From: Mesobacillus harenae
GTDB taxonomy: Bacteria; Bacillota; Bacilli; Bacillales; Cytobacillaceae
DNA: 64,000 nt
Direction of reading: 5' to 3'
Assembly (NCBI RefSeq): GCF_013343715.1
Contig: NZ_JABUNR010000005.1
Span: 171,859 to 235,858 of the forward strand
Part shown: piece by piece, positions 27,387 through 35,937 of the stretch
How the letters are laid out: each line of letters opens with the position of its first letter
Numbering within the stretch: the stretch's first letter is position 1
Notes under the pieces: model-generated
Databases searched by the model: none
What the model saw: only the letters and a program-made list of their open reading frames with translations
Told to the model about the DNA's origin: nothing
Translations under genes and position numbers: made by a program

Positions 27387-27684
27387 GAATATTCCCTCCC
27401 TTAGCTTTCCTACTACCCATTATCATCCATAATGGATATTTAAAAATGGAATACAAAGTCTTGTTAGATATATAAAATATACCCGACTAAAAGCTTGTTA
27501 ATCGGGAAATCTAATAATTGGAATGAAAACTAGCAAATTGTTATTCAAATTCCTAAGGCTTTTCATTCCTGAAGCTATGTGAGATGTTTTGAAATTTGTC
27601 ATATCTACAATGTGTGTTGCCTTAACAAAGTAGTATAGTTAGTTACTATGGAAATGTAGTTTTCTACGAAAGAGGGCTGAACAG

Positions 27685-28683
27685 ATGCGTAAATCTTTTT
27701 TTTCATTGCTAATATTAGGTGCTATCCTTGTCTCACCCTTACTGACACAAGCTCATGTAAAATGGTTTACTGAACTTGAACCACAAAAAGAGACAATTGA
27801 AGCGATCCTCTCACCAACATTTATTATAATAGCCCTTTTCATTGCTTTCGTGTTATCAGTCCTGCCACAGGTTTTGCCGAAAGTCATGGAATATAAATAT
27901 GCTAAACAAATTGATTCAAAGCTGGATGGCTTTCGGATGTATTCAAGAGCCATTTTAAAATATGGAACTGCGATAGCGCTCATAGTTCAGATTCTAAATG
28001 GTACTCTGTTTGCTCCAGAACTCCCGGCAACATCAAATCTTATTATTTTTGCAGCTTGGGCTGCGATTATTTTATTGGTTATCCCGATTGCTCTGGCCCC
28101 AAAACTGGCTGCGATAATTCTCTTAGGCCTGTTTGGTATTGCTACAGCAGAACACGGGATTTTCTACATGCTGGATTACAGCTTTTACTTGGCCATTATT
28201 GGGGTCTTGTTATTAGAGAACACCAAATGGTCTGAGTGGAGCTTTCCTTTTCTTTACTTAGGAACTGGCTTGTCCCTTTGCTGGGTAGCGGTTGAAAAGT
28301 GGGTTTATCCTGCAATGAGCATTGATATTATCCAGAATCATGGTGTTCCGACCTTTGGGTTTGATGCGGCGCTATTTGTTATTTTGTCAGCCTTTATTGA
28401 ATTCGTAGTTGGTTACTTACTAGTAGTTGGGATTTTAAATCGACTTTTAGCCTTTGTTTTAACAGGCATTTTCTTTATGACCACCCTGCTGTTTGGCTGG
28501 GTCGAGGTGGTTGGACACCTAATGATTCACTTCCTTCTCATCATTTTTATCATAGAGGGTGTCTCCTTCTATAACCCGCCTATTAAAATTCACAAATCGA
28601 AAGTCGATCAAATGATTTTTGTATTTCTTAATTTCATCTTTGTTCTATCAACATTCATACTCATCTATTACCGCTTTGCGTAA
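27685..28683 (+). CDS. DoxX-like membrane protein
   Basis: 332 residues with a cleavable-looking signal (MRKSFFSLLILGAILVSPLL then TQAHVKWF) and about eight further helices. The C-terminal half (about 200-290), with SLCWVAVEKWVYPAMSIDII and VILSAFIEFVVGYLLVVGIL, resembles the DoxX/DoxD four-helix fold. The conserved HVKW just after the likely cleavage site would place a His at the outside surface. Function unknown; redox or metal roles have been proposed for DoxX relatives. AAGAGGG lies eight bases before the ATG. Confidence 0.7.
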   Translation: MRKSFFSLLILGAILVSPLLTQAHVKWFTELEPQKETIEAILSPTFIIIALFIAFVLSVLPQVLPKVMEYKYAKQIDSKLDGFRMYSRAILKYGTAIALIVQILNGTLFAPELPATSNLIIFAAWAAIILLVIPIALAPKLAAIILLGLFGIATAEHGIFYMLDYSFYLAIIGVLLLENTKWSEWSFPFLYLGTGLSLCWVAVEKWVYPAMSIDIIQNHGVPTFGFDAALFVILSAFIEFVVGYLLVVGILNRLLAFVLTGIFFMTTLLFGWVEVVGHLMIHFLLIIFIIEGVSFYNPPIKIHKSKVDQMIFVFLNFIFVLSTFILIYYRFA

Positions 28684-28742
28684 TCAAAGAATTAAGTCTT
28701 TGCTTTTGCTATCAAACGGGTAATCAATCCAAGAAGAAGGAT

Positions 28743-28784
28743 AAAGAAACGCTCAGAGATATTTGGCTCAGAGCGTTTCTTTTC
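28743..28784 (+). terminator. Terminator of DoxX-like gene
   Basis: AAAGAAACGCTC and GAGCGTTTCTTT form a 12-base perfect stem, loop of sixteen. Confidence 0.85.
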
Positions 28785-28938
28785 GTGTTAATTTACCCTT
28801 GTTAGTGAGTATCGATTTCCCTAAATTCAAACGGGTCGATGATTGACAATTTCTATTCGTCTAAAATCAAATTTTCCGCATCCAACTTCCTAACATGAAA
28901 TGCCTCTAAATTACCAATACTATAACGGGAGGTAGTAT

Positions 28939-29874
28939 ATGGTGAAATTGATTTTCCTATTATCATTAATTGTCCAGCAGTCCGGGCAGCCTGATCACTT
29001 AACAATATACTCAGAAGAACAACTTATTGCAGAGGTCAGCCGCGTCGAATTTATGGAGCCGCTGCTCCCAGACACACCATTGATTGATTTAGAAAAGGTA
29101 GATTTTCTTATGAAAGATATTGAGCAACAGGTTTACCAGCAACCAATTGATGCCAGAATTGACATTAACGGAAACATTATACCTGAGGAGCCTGGATACT
29201 CGTTGAATAAACAAGCATTTCAGAATCTTTTCTATTCCTATTTTTACAGCAATAAAGCCGCCTCAGTTAATGTTCCCAGACAGGTTTTGCACCCAAGAGT
29301 TGATAGTGAGCTTCTTTCTCAAGTTCGTACTAAGCTTTTAGGCCAATATGTAACTTTTTTTAATTCACAGAATAAAGAACGTTCACAAAATATATCCCTG
29401 TCGGCTGAAGCGATCAATAACTACGTGGTTTTTCCGGGTGAAACTTTTTCGTTCAATAAGGTTGTTGGAAAGAGAACTGCTGAAAGAGGATACTTACCTG
29501 CCCCTGTTATCGTTAAAGGTGAATTAACGGAAGGGATCGGAGGCGGGATTTGCCAGGTAAGTTCGACGCTTTATAATGCTGTTGACCGGTCTGGCGTTCA
29601 AATAGTTGAACGTTATTCCCACAGCAAACGGGTCCCGTATGTACCACCTGGACGAGATGCAACGGTCAGCTGGTATGGCCCTGATTTCACCTTTAAAAAC
29701 AGCTATAATCAGCCTATTCTTATCCAAGCTAGAAAGCTGGGCGGAAAACTTGCTATCTTTATATATTCTTCAGAGGATGTAAATTATCAGCCCAGGAAAA
29801 TCCCAAGTGCCTCTAGAACCCTTCCAGAGGAGGTTGAGAGCGGATCCAATATTAAACAGCCTAAACAGCAATAG
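28939..29874 (+). CDS. VanW family protein
   Basis: 311 residues. The VanW domain occupies about 150-270 with its hallmark segments FPGETFSFNKVVGKRTAERG, GGGICQVSSTLYNAV and ERYSHSKRVPYVPPGRDAT. A hydrophobic start (VKLIFLLSLIV) suggests export or membrane attachment. VanW proteins are envelope-associated and some accompany vancomycin resistance clusters, but there is no van gene here and the biochemical role is unknown. The stop codon lies inside the bidirectional terminator at 29865-29893. Confidence 0.88.
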   Translation: MVKLIFLLSLIVQQSGQPDHLTIYSEEQLIAEVSRVEFMEPLLPDTPLIDLEKVDFLMKDIEQQVYQQPIDARIDINGNIIPEEPGYSLNKQAFQNLFYSYFYSNKAASVNVPRQVLHPRVDSELLSQVRTKLLGQYVTFFNSQNKERSQNISLSAEAINNYVVFPGETFSFNKVVGKRTAERGYLPAPVIVKGELTEGIGGGICQVSSTLYNAVDRSGVQIVERYSHSKRVPYVPPGRDATVSWYGPDFTFKNSYNQPILIQARKLGGKLAIFIYSSEDVNYQPRKIPSASRTLPEEVESGSNIKQPKQQ

Positions 29875-29893
29875 TTAAACTAACTATTGCTGT
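29865..29893. terminator. Bidirectional terminator overlapping the vanW stop codon
   Basis: ACAGCAATAGTTA and TAACTATTGCTGT pair perfectly over 13 bases with a 3-base loop. The TAG stop of the VanW gene is in the left arm. The convergent kinase gene ends eight bases beyond. Confidence 0.7.
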
Positions 29894-29900
29894 CATCCTT

Positions 29901-31157
29901 TTAATTCGCTTCAGGAAAATCCAGCACAGGTTTTAAATAGGTCTGGGTGATTGTAGGAAGAATCACCTCTACTGTTGTTCCAATATTCCTTTCACTAGAG
30001 ATTTTCAACTCACCGTTGTGGCTCTCAACGATTTTAAAACTTATCATTAACCCCAAGCCTGTCCCTTTCTCTTTTGTCGTATAAAACGGCTCTCCAAGTG
30101 ATGCCATCCGTTCCTCAGGTATACCTGCACCATTATCGATAAACTTAACAGACAGCTTATCCCGGTTTAATTTAGAAACAGTAACTCTTATAATACCTCC
30201 TGCAGGCATAGCTTCAATCGAATTCTTCAGGATATTTAAGAATACCTGCTTCATTTGAGTCTCCTCGCAGGATATCGCCGGGAGGTCATTGCTGACTTCA
30301 ATTTCTATTTGAACGTTATTTAAAAGTGATTGACTATTGATCAGAGTGATGACGTCCTTAACTAAACTTTCAACCTGATGCTCCTTAAAAACAACAGATG
30401 ATGGTTTAGCAAGCACAAGGAACTCACCGACGATATTATTGATTCGTTCCAGCTCAGAAAGAACAAGATCATAATATTCCTGTTGATCACTATTTGTACG
30501 AAAAAGCTGAATAAACCCTTTAATTGAGGTAAGCGGGTTTCTTATCTCATGGGCAATGCCAGCAGCCATTTGCCCTAGAAGTGCCAGTTTCTCAGATTTT
30601 TGCAATAATCTCTCAGTTTCTGCTTTTCGTTCTGTAATATCTTTGCCAATTGTTAAAACTGCTTCTTTTCCTTCGTAAACAATATACAAGGAAGAGACCT
30701 CACAAAATATTGTACTCCCATCGAGTTTGCTTACCTTATGCTCTATATTAACGAGAGGTTTTTTTTCTTTGTAGACTTGTTTAATTCGCTCTTTCGCACG
30801 TTCACGGTAGTCAGCAAAAAGGAGATCATAGACATCCTTACCAACTAACTCTTCGTGCTTTTGCGCGCCAAACAATTCAATAGCGGCAGCATTAGCAAAA
30901 AGAATTTTGTTACCGTGGTGAATTAAGACGGCTTCTGGAAGCGAATTGATTAGCTGCCTATAACTTTCTTCGCTGGCTTTCCGCTCTTTCCCATAAAACA
31001 TTGCCTTATCATACTGCCATCCAACAAACCAGGCAATTAAGGTTGCGATCGTGAAATCCAGCAGCTCTTTATCTAGGGGATCATCAAAAAACACTACTTG
31101 ATATAATGTGAAGAGTACCGATATGCTAATAAGAAAAATTTGTCCTTTAATTTTCAT
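29901..31157 (-). CDS. PAS-domain sensor histidine kinase, sporulation-kinase type
   Basis: 418 residues. Two N-terminal membrane helices (about 5-45), a PAS domain (about 65-175, with LINSLPEAVLIHHGNKILFA), a HisKA domain with the phosphorylated His in AAGIAHEIRNPLTSIKGFIQ near residue 203, and an HATPase domain whose N box is NILKNSIEAMPAGG and G boxes DNGAGIPEE and GTGLGLM. No response regulator is adjacent, which is typical of Kin kinases feeding the Spo0F phosphorelay. That pathway is inferred, not shown. Confidence 0.88.
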   Translation of the reverse strand: MKIKGQIFLISISVLFTLYQVVFFDDPLDKELLDFTIATLIAWFVGWQYDKAMFYGKERKASEESYRQLINSLPEAVLIHHGNKILFANAAAIELFGAQKHEELVGKDVYDLLFADYRERAKERIKQVYKEKKPLVNIEHKVSKLDGSTIFCEVSSLYIVYEGKEAVLTIGKDITERKAETERLLQKSEKLALLGQMAAGIAHEIRNPLTSIKGFIQLFRTNSDQQEYYDLVLSELERINNIVGEFLVLAKPSSVVFKEHQVESLVKDVITLINSQSLLNNVQIEIEVSNDLPAISCEETQMKQVFLNILKNSIEAMPAGGIIRVTVSKLNRDKLSVKFIDNGAGIPEERMASLGEPFYTTKEKGTGLGLMISFKIVESHNGELKISSERNIGTTVEVILPTITQTYLKPVLDFPEAN

Positions 31158-31274
31158 GGCAGCTCCTCATTTGTTCTTTGTTAAAACAATATTACCATAG
31201 ATTGGTATATTGGAGGCTGCTTACCATAATTTTTTTCCTATTTGAAAAAAGTTTTAAAATTAGGTTCACGAAAA

Positions 31275-31736
31275 CTATTTTAAGGGCTTGGCTAATTCCT
31301 TTGTGAATTGAAATATATATAAAATAACAGCTTTAGTTAGGAATATTGCTAGGAACTGCAACCGATTTAGTTTGATAAGAGATGCGATCCCCAACTTCTT
31401 CAAAAAAAACAAACCCGGAAAAACAAATAGAGAATCCACTACTGTATTCAGTGCCATATACTTAAAGAATCTTCCATATGTCCAATTTAATATCCACATA
31501 CTTCCAATGTAGAAAGGGCCCCAAATCAAGGGCGTCTCACCCATTAACCTTGGATGAAAACTTTCATAAAATCGCCACCAGGATCTTTTTTCCGCAAGAT
31601 AACTTTCAGCTCTCACAAACAGGCAAATAAATAAGGCAGCAGGCCAAAATCTTCTCCATATTTTTTTATTAATAAATGGAACAGAAAACCATGGTAAAAC
31701 TAACAGACCTGTTAACAGGAACTTACTGAATTTCAT
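31275..31736 (-). CDS. Membrane protein of unknown function (153 aa)
   Basis: Four hydrophobic segments; begins MKFSKFLLTGLLVLPWFSVP and contains GETPLIWGPFYIGSMWILNW. AGGAGG stands ten bases before the ATG at 31736, but that RBS is inside a hairpin (31738-31772). An upstream in-frame ATG at 31769 lies in the other hairpin arm and would add 11 residues. No family recognised. Confidence 0.7.
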   Translation of the reverse strand: MKFSKFLLTGLLVLPWFSVPFINKKIWRRFWPAALFICLFVRAESYLAEKRSWWRFYESFHPRLMGETPLIWGPFYIGSMWILNWTYGRFFKYMALNTVVDSLFVFPGLFFLKKLGIASLIKLNRLQFLAIFLTKAVILYIFQFTKELAKPLK

Positions 31737-31737
31737 T

Positions 31738-31772
31738 AAAACGCACCTCCTCTTTATAAGGATGCGCATTTT
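31738..31772 (-). promoter_or_regulatory. RBS-sequestering hairpin in mRNA leader
   Basis: In the transcript AAAAUGCGCAUCCU pairs with AGGAGGUGCGUUUU at 13 of 14 positions (two G-U), loop of seven. The whole AGGAGG lies in the stem and the AUG directly after it. This would limit initiation until the stem opens, by temperature, a protein or a ribosome. Confidence 0.5.
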
Positions 31773-31800
31773 TAATATATGTATGAGAACAAAAAAAATA

Positions 31801-31872
31801 AAAGCGGAAGCGATACGATGTTAACTTATCATAAGGAGGTAGCCGAAGTACACGAGTCGCTGGGCGCTGGAA
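31801..31872 (+). repeat. Dispersed ~70 bp repeat, copy 2
   Basis: Reads GGAAGCGATACGATGTTAAC, TTATCATAAGGAGGTAG and CCGAAGTACACGAGTCGCTG, then GGCGCTGGA. Closely matches the copy at 35803-35875 (opposite strand) and the one at 62041-62118. Confidence 0.75.
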
Positions 31873-31889
31873 TTAACAATTCTTATACG

Positions 31890-31948
31890 AAAAAAGATCA
31901 TTCGTAAAACCGGTGCCCTTAGATCAGAAACGGTTCATACGAATGACC
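31890..31948 (-). terminator. Terminator of STAS-domain gene
   Basis: On the minus strand GGTCATTCGTA pairs with TACGAATGATC, with a second inner pairing CCG/CGG, followed by TTTTTT. It begins about 14 bases after the stop. Confidence 0.8.
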
Positions 31949-31961
31949 CTTATATTTAATA

Positions 31962-32993
31962 TTAGTAGACTTTGCGGCCCTTTTGAGCCAATGCGTAATA
32001 GATTCCGTGCTGCAATGTATTAAAACAATTAAATTTGGAGAGCTTGAAATTCGTCTCCGTAATTTTCACCCCAAGCTCCGGAGAGATCCCTACTAATATT
32101 GTTTCCGTCCCAATTAAAGCAGCAGCCGACGCTAATTTATTTAATACTTCTACAGTAAATTGGCCAATTGATTTTGTTAGTCCTGTTAGGTCGAGTACCA
32201 GGTAATCAGCTTTATGCTTAGGCAGGTTAGAAAGTGTTCTTTCCACCAATTCTTCTGATCGAAATTCATCATATTTACCAAGCAAAGGTACCACAACAAT
32301 ACCTTCCAATACCGGGATGACTGGGGATGAAATTTCTTTTACTAGGTTTCTGAGCTCTTCTGTACGAGCCTCAACCAGTGTTTCGAGTTCTTTTATTCTA
32401 AGTGATTCTTCCCGCCTTGCGAATGAATGAATATTTTTTTCAACTGTAATTGTGGACGGAAAGAACTCATATATACAAAAGTCATCGCCAGCTAACTGGT
32501 CCTTCTTCTTTTCAAACCATAGGCTTGTTTCATAGATGGCTGAAAAAAGACCCGCATAATGACCGGCAAGAAAATTGCCAGTTTGTTGTTTTCCCTGTTC
32601 CTTATTAATCTTATATTCCCAGCTGTCCCGTATGTGAACGCGGGCTTTTTTTTCTACGGGGCAAATTTCATCAATCTCTATTTTACCCCATCCTGCTGCT
32701 GCGTATATTTCAGGTATCATGGAGGAAATTTCAGCTGATTCGATATTAAGAGATTTAATATACTCTCCTACTACTTTCCCTTGCCGAAAACCTGACGTTT
32801 CAAGGACCACGTTCGTGGCATCTTTCCCTGAAACCTCTTCCACTGTATCGAAAAATGTCTTCATCGCAGAAGTTATCCAAAAAAGAACGGCATCTGCTCC
32901 TTGATAGCTAAAAACACCTTTAGCTAAATCCCATTTAAATTCAAACCCTGCAACATTAAGTTCAGGTGTTTCTTCTCTACCTCCGACTGGCAT
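31962..32993 (-). CDS. RsbR-like protein with V4R-type N-domain and STAS domain
   Basis: 343 residues. The N-terminal part (about 1-190) looks like the activator/4-vinyl-reductase (V4R/XylR_N) sensory fold: ELNVAGFEFKWDLAKGVFSY and IYAAAGWGKIEIDEICPVEK. A coiled linker (RREESLRIKELETLVEARTE) leads to a STAS domain with SSPVIPVLEGIVVVPLLGKY and KADYLVLDLTGL, as in stressosome proteins of the RsbR group that feed sigma-B. The position of the second RsbR phospho-Thr (usually in a VDT motif) reads KSIG here, so it is missing. The ATG at 32993 has AAGGGGGG seven bases upstream. No rsbS/rsbT neighbours. Confidence 0.78.
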   Translation of the reverse strand: MPVGGREETPELNVAGFEFKWDLAKGVFSYQGADAVLFWITSAMKTFFDTVEEVSGKDATNVVLETSGFRQGKVVGEYIKSLNIESAEISSMIPEIYAAAGWGKIEIDEICPVEKKARVHIRDSWEYKINKEQGKQQTGNFLAGHYAGLFSAIYETSLWFEKKKDQLAGDDFCIYEFFPSTITVEKNIHSFARREESLRIKELETLVEARTEELRNLVKEISSPVIPVLEGIVVVPLLGKYDEFRSEELVERTLSNLPKHKADYLVLDLTGLTKSIGQFTVEVLNKLASAAALIGTETILVGISPELGVKITETNFKLSKFNCFNTLQHGIYYALAQKGRKVY

Positions 32994-33189
32994 ATAGATG
33001 CCCCCCTTAAACAAAGTACTATATTGTCTAATAGTACCTCAATCTAAAGGTTAGATTCAAACAAAACCATTTACTCACTTGCTAAAAAGGTCTAGTGTAG
33101 TTGTTCAAAGCTATAGGAACTTCTAAACTGGACTTTTGTTAAGTTTGTTAAGCTGTATCGTTACTCTTACATAGATGCATTAGAATCGC

Positions 33190-33588
33190 TTATTCCTCTT
33201 TATTGCGCTTATTTTTTAGGGACTCTACAAATCCTTTTAATATTTTTGGTATAGGCAAGCCCACCCTGCCTGCATTTTCAATGATCGAGATAATTTCATT
33301 TATTATATAAAAATAAATAACGGCATCACGGAAATAATTATTGCCTCCTGTAATGATATCAATCCCCTGAGCGACAGCTACCAAGGCTAAAATAATAATT
33401 TTCTTCCCTATCCCTTTAAAACCAACCCTGCTGCATAACTTCCCTCTATATGCCGCAGCAATCAGCCCTGTTACATAATCAATAACGATAAATACAACCA
33501 GAACTTGTAATAATGCAGGCCATCCTCCAAACAAAGGACTTACAATGGAAAAACCCGAAGCAATAATAAGTTTAATGGTATCTTCCAC
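33190..33588 (-). CDS. Phage holin family protein (holin_4 type)
   Basis: 132 residues with three to four hydrophobic helices: TIKLIIASGFSIVSPLFGGW, LLQVLVVFIVIDYVTGLIAAAY and KKIIILALVAVAQGIDIITG. The DYVTG segment and the basic C-terminal tail fit the TcdE/holin_4 family (PF05105). GTG start at 33588 with AGGAGG seven bases upstream. No endolysin or other phage gene is near, so it is either a domesticated holin or an export pore for a distant enzyme. Confidence 0.82.
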   Translation of the reverse strand: MEDTIKLIIASGFSIVSPLFGGWPALLQVLVVFIVIDYVTGLIAAAYRGKLCSRVGFKGIGKKIIILALVAVAQGIDIITGGNNYFRDAVIYFYIINEIISIIENAGRVGLPIPKILKGFVESLKNKRNKEE

Positions 33589-33708
33589 AAGGGATCTCCT
33601 CCTTTTGAGCAAAATTACTCTTCGCTCTATACATTATTCAAAGGCTTGAGATTTTGTTTGTACATGTCCCTAGAAAACTTACAGCTTCATTTGTTTTTCT
33701 ATAGAAAA

Positions 33709-33743
33709 AAAGCCACAGAGCTGCTAAAGAGCTTTGTGGCTTT
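33709..33743 (-). terminator. Terminator of DUF3900 gene
   Basis: Stem AAAGCCACAAAGCTC pairs with the GCTCTGTGGCTTT side (minus strand, one mismatch) and is followed by seven T. Confidence 0.85.
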
Positions 33744-33789
33744 GCTATTATTACTTTGTAGAGTTTAGGCAACACTATAGAAGTGATGG

Positions 33790-34845
33790 TTACCTGCCAA
33801 TTTTTTTTAATACCTCTTCAAGAGGTTCTGGCTTTAAAAATTCCACCGGAGATACGCCTTTCTCAAATGTAAACGAATCTCCTTCAATTAAAATTACATA
33901 TTTCCCATGCACTTTTGCTATGTGTACGGTCTCGCCAAAATCAGAAAGCATCGCCTTGACATCAACATGATCGAGTTTTAGCTTCATAACCGTTTCTGGC
34001 TCATGTTCTACAATTGGTGCTGACACCTCTACCACTTGTTCAGGCGTCCATTTTTCTTGAAGCTCCCTTACTGGCGTGTTTGACCATGCCTCAATGTATT
34101 GTTCTTCTTTAACACGTTCCGGACTTTCCTCTTGATAGGTTTCTGCAATATGCTGCTGGGCAATTTCCATAACCTGTGTTTTGACTATCTCGGGCATCGA
34201 TTGATGGTATTCGACAAACTTTAGGAAGTCTTCAAAATACCGGGCATGTGATGATTGATTAATTTTGAGCTCATGCTCTTCCACCATTCCCTCTTCAGGC
34301 ATGTACGGGTATTGAATTGACTTCATATTCTTTGTAGTTATCGCCATTTCAACGTTCCTGATTAAAGTTGACTCATCAGATATTGAAGCAACCTTTGGTT
34401 CGAAGTCGCACTTCATGACAAAGACAAACGGCTCATCAAAGTACTTCCGCATTTTTGCTGAAGCAACCAGAAATACACCGCCGCGAACTGCACTTGTGTC
34501 GACATATGAAATCGCGAATTTTTCTGTCTCTGTCTGGAAAGATTCCTTTGATTCTGCGTGCCGGACCCGGTTAAACAGATTATAGTTAGGGTTCGATGTC
34601 AGGTCATGTCCTTCTTCAGCAATAAAATAGCCAATTTTAGTAGGTGCCTCTTCCGTCTTAGGATGGCGGCTCACCTTCCGCTTCACTATTTTAACTAATT
34701 CACCGTCAAGAAAGTCCTTTAATTGGCTGTTATCGTATTCAGATTCATCTAGGGTTTGAAAGTGCTTGTAACGCTTATCCGCATTTTCGCCTTTCCCTTC
34801 GACATGTATTACGTAAAAAGACAAATAATTTATTTGAAAGTCCAT
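33790..34845 (-). CDS. DUF3900 domain protein
   Basis: 351-residue soluble protein starting MDFQINYLSFYVIHVEGKGE. It carries KIGYFIAEEGHDLTSNPNYN, TSAVRGGVFLVASAKM and FVFVMKCDFEPKVASISDES, which I associate with the Bacillus DUF3900 family. Its layout recalls nucleoid-associated NA37-type proteins, a weak similarity. No catalytic motif visible. Monocistronic, with its own terminator. Confidence 0.72.
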   Translation of the reverse strand: MDFQINYLSFYVIHVEGKGENADKRYKHFQTLDESEYDNSQLKDFLDGELVKIVKRKVSRHPKTEEAPTKIGYFIAEEGHDLTSNPNYNLFNRVRHAESKESFQTETEKFAISYVDTSAVRGGVFLVASAKMRKYFDEPFVFVMKCDFEPKVASISDESTLIRNVEMAITTKNMKSIQYPYMPEEGMVEEHELKINQSSHARYFEDFLKFVEYHQSMPEIVKTQVMEIAQQHIAETYQEESPERVKEEQYIEAWSNTPVRELQEKWTPEQVVEVSAPIVEHEPETVMKLKLDHVDVKAMLSDFGETVHIAKVHGKYVILIEGDSFTFEKGVSPVEFLKPEPLEEVLKKIGR

Positions 34846-34986
34846 TTTTTCACCTAATTCTCATTTTATTACCTTCATCAGTATAGTGAACTCCAGAAAC
34901 TTCGTCAATAAGATGCCATTGCATGGAAACTTCGATTTCTTTTCATACTGTTAGAGAAGTGATTACCCAAGGAGGCTAGTATTAAT

Positions 34987-35607
34987 TTGAATAAAAACTC
35001 AACTAAAACCCATTTAATCTTATTTTCCTTAGCATTAGCTGTCCTGATATGGTCAGCCATAAATACGTCAGGTTACCGGATTTGGTTATTAGAATCAGCT
35101 CCCGGGATCATTTTGCTTTTGATTACCTTTATAACATATAAGAGATTCCGCTTCACGACCCTTTCATACGGAATCATCGTTTTGTCGGCAATCATTATGT
35201 TTATTGGTGCAAAATACACTTATTCAGAGGTACCCCTTTTTAATTGGTTAAAAGATACCTATGATTTTATCGACAGAAATCATTATGACCGCTTTGGCCA
35301 TTTTCTTAAAGGCTTGTTTGCTATCGTAATTCGCGAAATTATCATCCGACAAACCTCGGTGAAAAAAGGGCCTTGGCTGTACTCAATTACGATAAGTTTT
35401 GTCCTGTCTATTGCTGCTCTTTACGAAATCATCGAATGGCTTGTTTCGAAATTAACGAACGATGGCGAGGCTGCAAAAGATTTCCTGGGCACCCAGGGGG
35501 ATATTTGGGACACGCACTGGGATATGTTTCTTGCTCTGCTTGGAACACTAGTTGCGCTGCTTCTTTTATCTAGGCTTCATGATAGGCTACTAAAGAAGCA
35601 CCATTGA
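34987..35607 (+). CDS. DUF2238 (YjdF-like) membrane protein
   Basis: 206 residues with six hydrophobic helices. The family hallmarks are RNHYDRFGHFLKGLFAIVIR near residue 98-118, AALYEIIEWLV near 145, and GTQGDIWDTHWDMFLALLGT near 170-190; conserved Asp, His and Glu residues cluster between helices, suggesting a metal or catalytic site within the membrane, but no activity is known to me. TTG start, with AGGAGG about ten bases upstream. Followed by a strong terminator. Confidence 0.82.
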   Translation: MNKNSTKTHLILFSLALAVLIWSAINTSGYRIWLLESAPGIILLLITFITYKRFRFTTLSYGIIVLSAIIMFIGAKYTYSEVPLFNWLKDTYDFIDRNHYDRFGHFLKGLFAIVIREIIIRQTSVKKGPWLYSITISFVLSIAALYEIIEWLVSKLTNDGEAAKDFLGTQGDIWDTHWDMFLALLGTLVALLLLSRLHDRLLKKHH

Positions 35608-35659
35608 TTTTTTAAGGGAAGTTGAAGCTGCATTTGCAGGGTTTCTTAAAGCAAAAAAA

Positions 35660-35696
35660 TTAAAAGCAATGGTAGGTTAAGAACCATTGCTTTTAA
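35660..35696 (+). terminator. Terminator of DUF2238 gene
   Basis: TTAAAAGCAATGGT and ACCATTGCTTTTAA form a perfect 14-base stem with a 9-base loop. About 50 bases downstream (35747-35776) is another hairpin, AGGAACAAGC/GCTTGTTCCT, with a T-run in its loop. Confidence 0.82.
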
Positions 35697-35802
35697 GGTT
35701 TGTTGGGCTGTTTACTAAGGAACACTGCTAAGAAAATAATCCTCTCAGGAACAAGCTGGTTTTTTTGCTTGTTCCTAAGGCGCTTTAGCTTTTGTTCATC
35801 AT

Positions 35803-35875
35803 CCAGCTCCAGCGACCAGCGACTCGTGTCCTTCGCCCACCTCCCTATAATAAGTCAACATCGAATCGCTTCGGC
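35803..35875 (-). repeat. Dispersed ~70 bp repeat, copy 3
   Basis: On the minus strand reads GAAGCGATTCGATGTTGACT, TATTATAGGGAGG and CGAAGGACACGAGTCGCTGG, then TCGCTGGAGCT. Same family as 31801 and 62041, inserted in the opposite orientation. Confidence 0.78.
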
Positions 35876-35937
35876 TCTTCGTGTTTCCTTTATCTCAGTC
35901 AGTGTGCTCCAGTCCTGTCGTGCGCTTTTGTTCTCGA

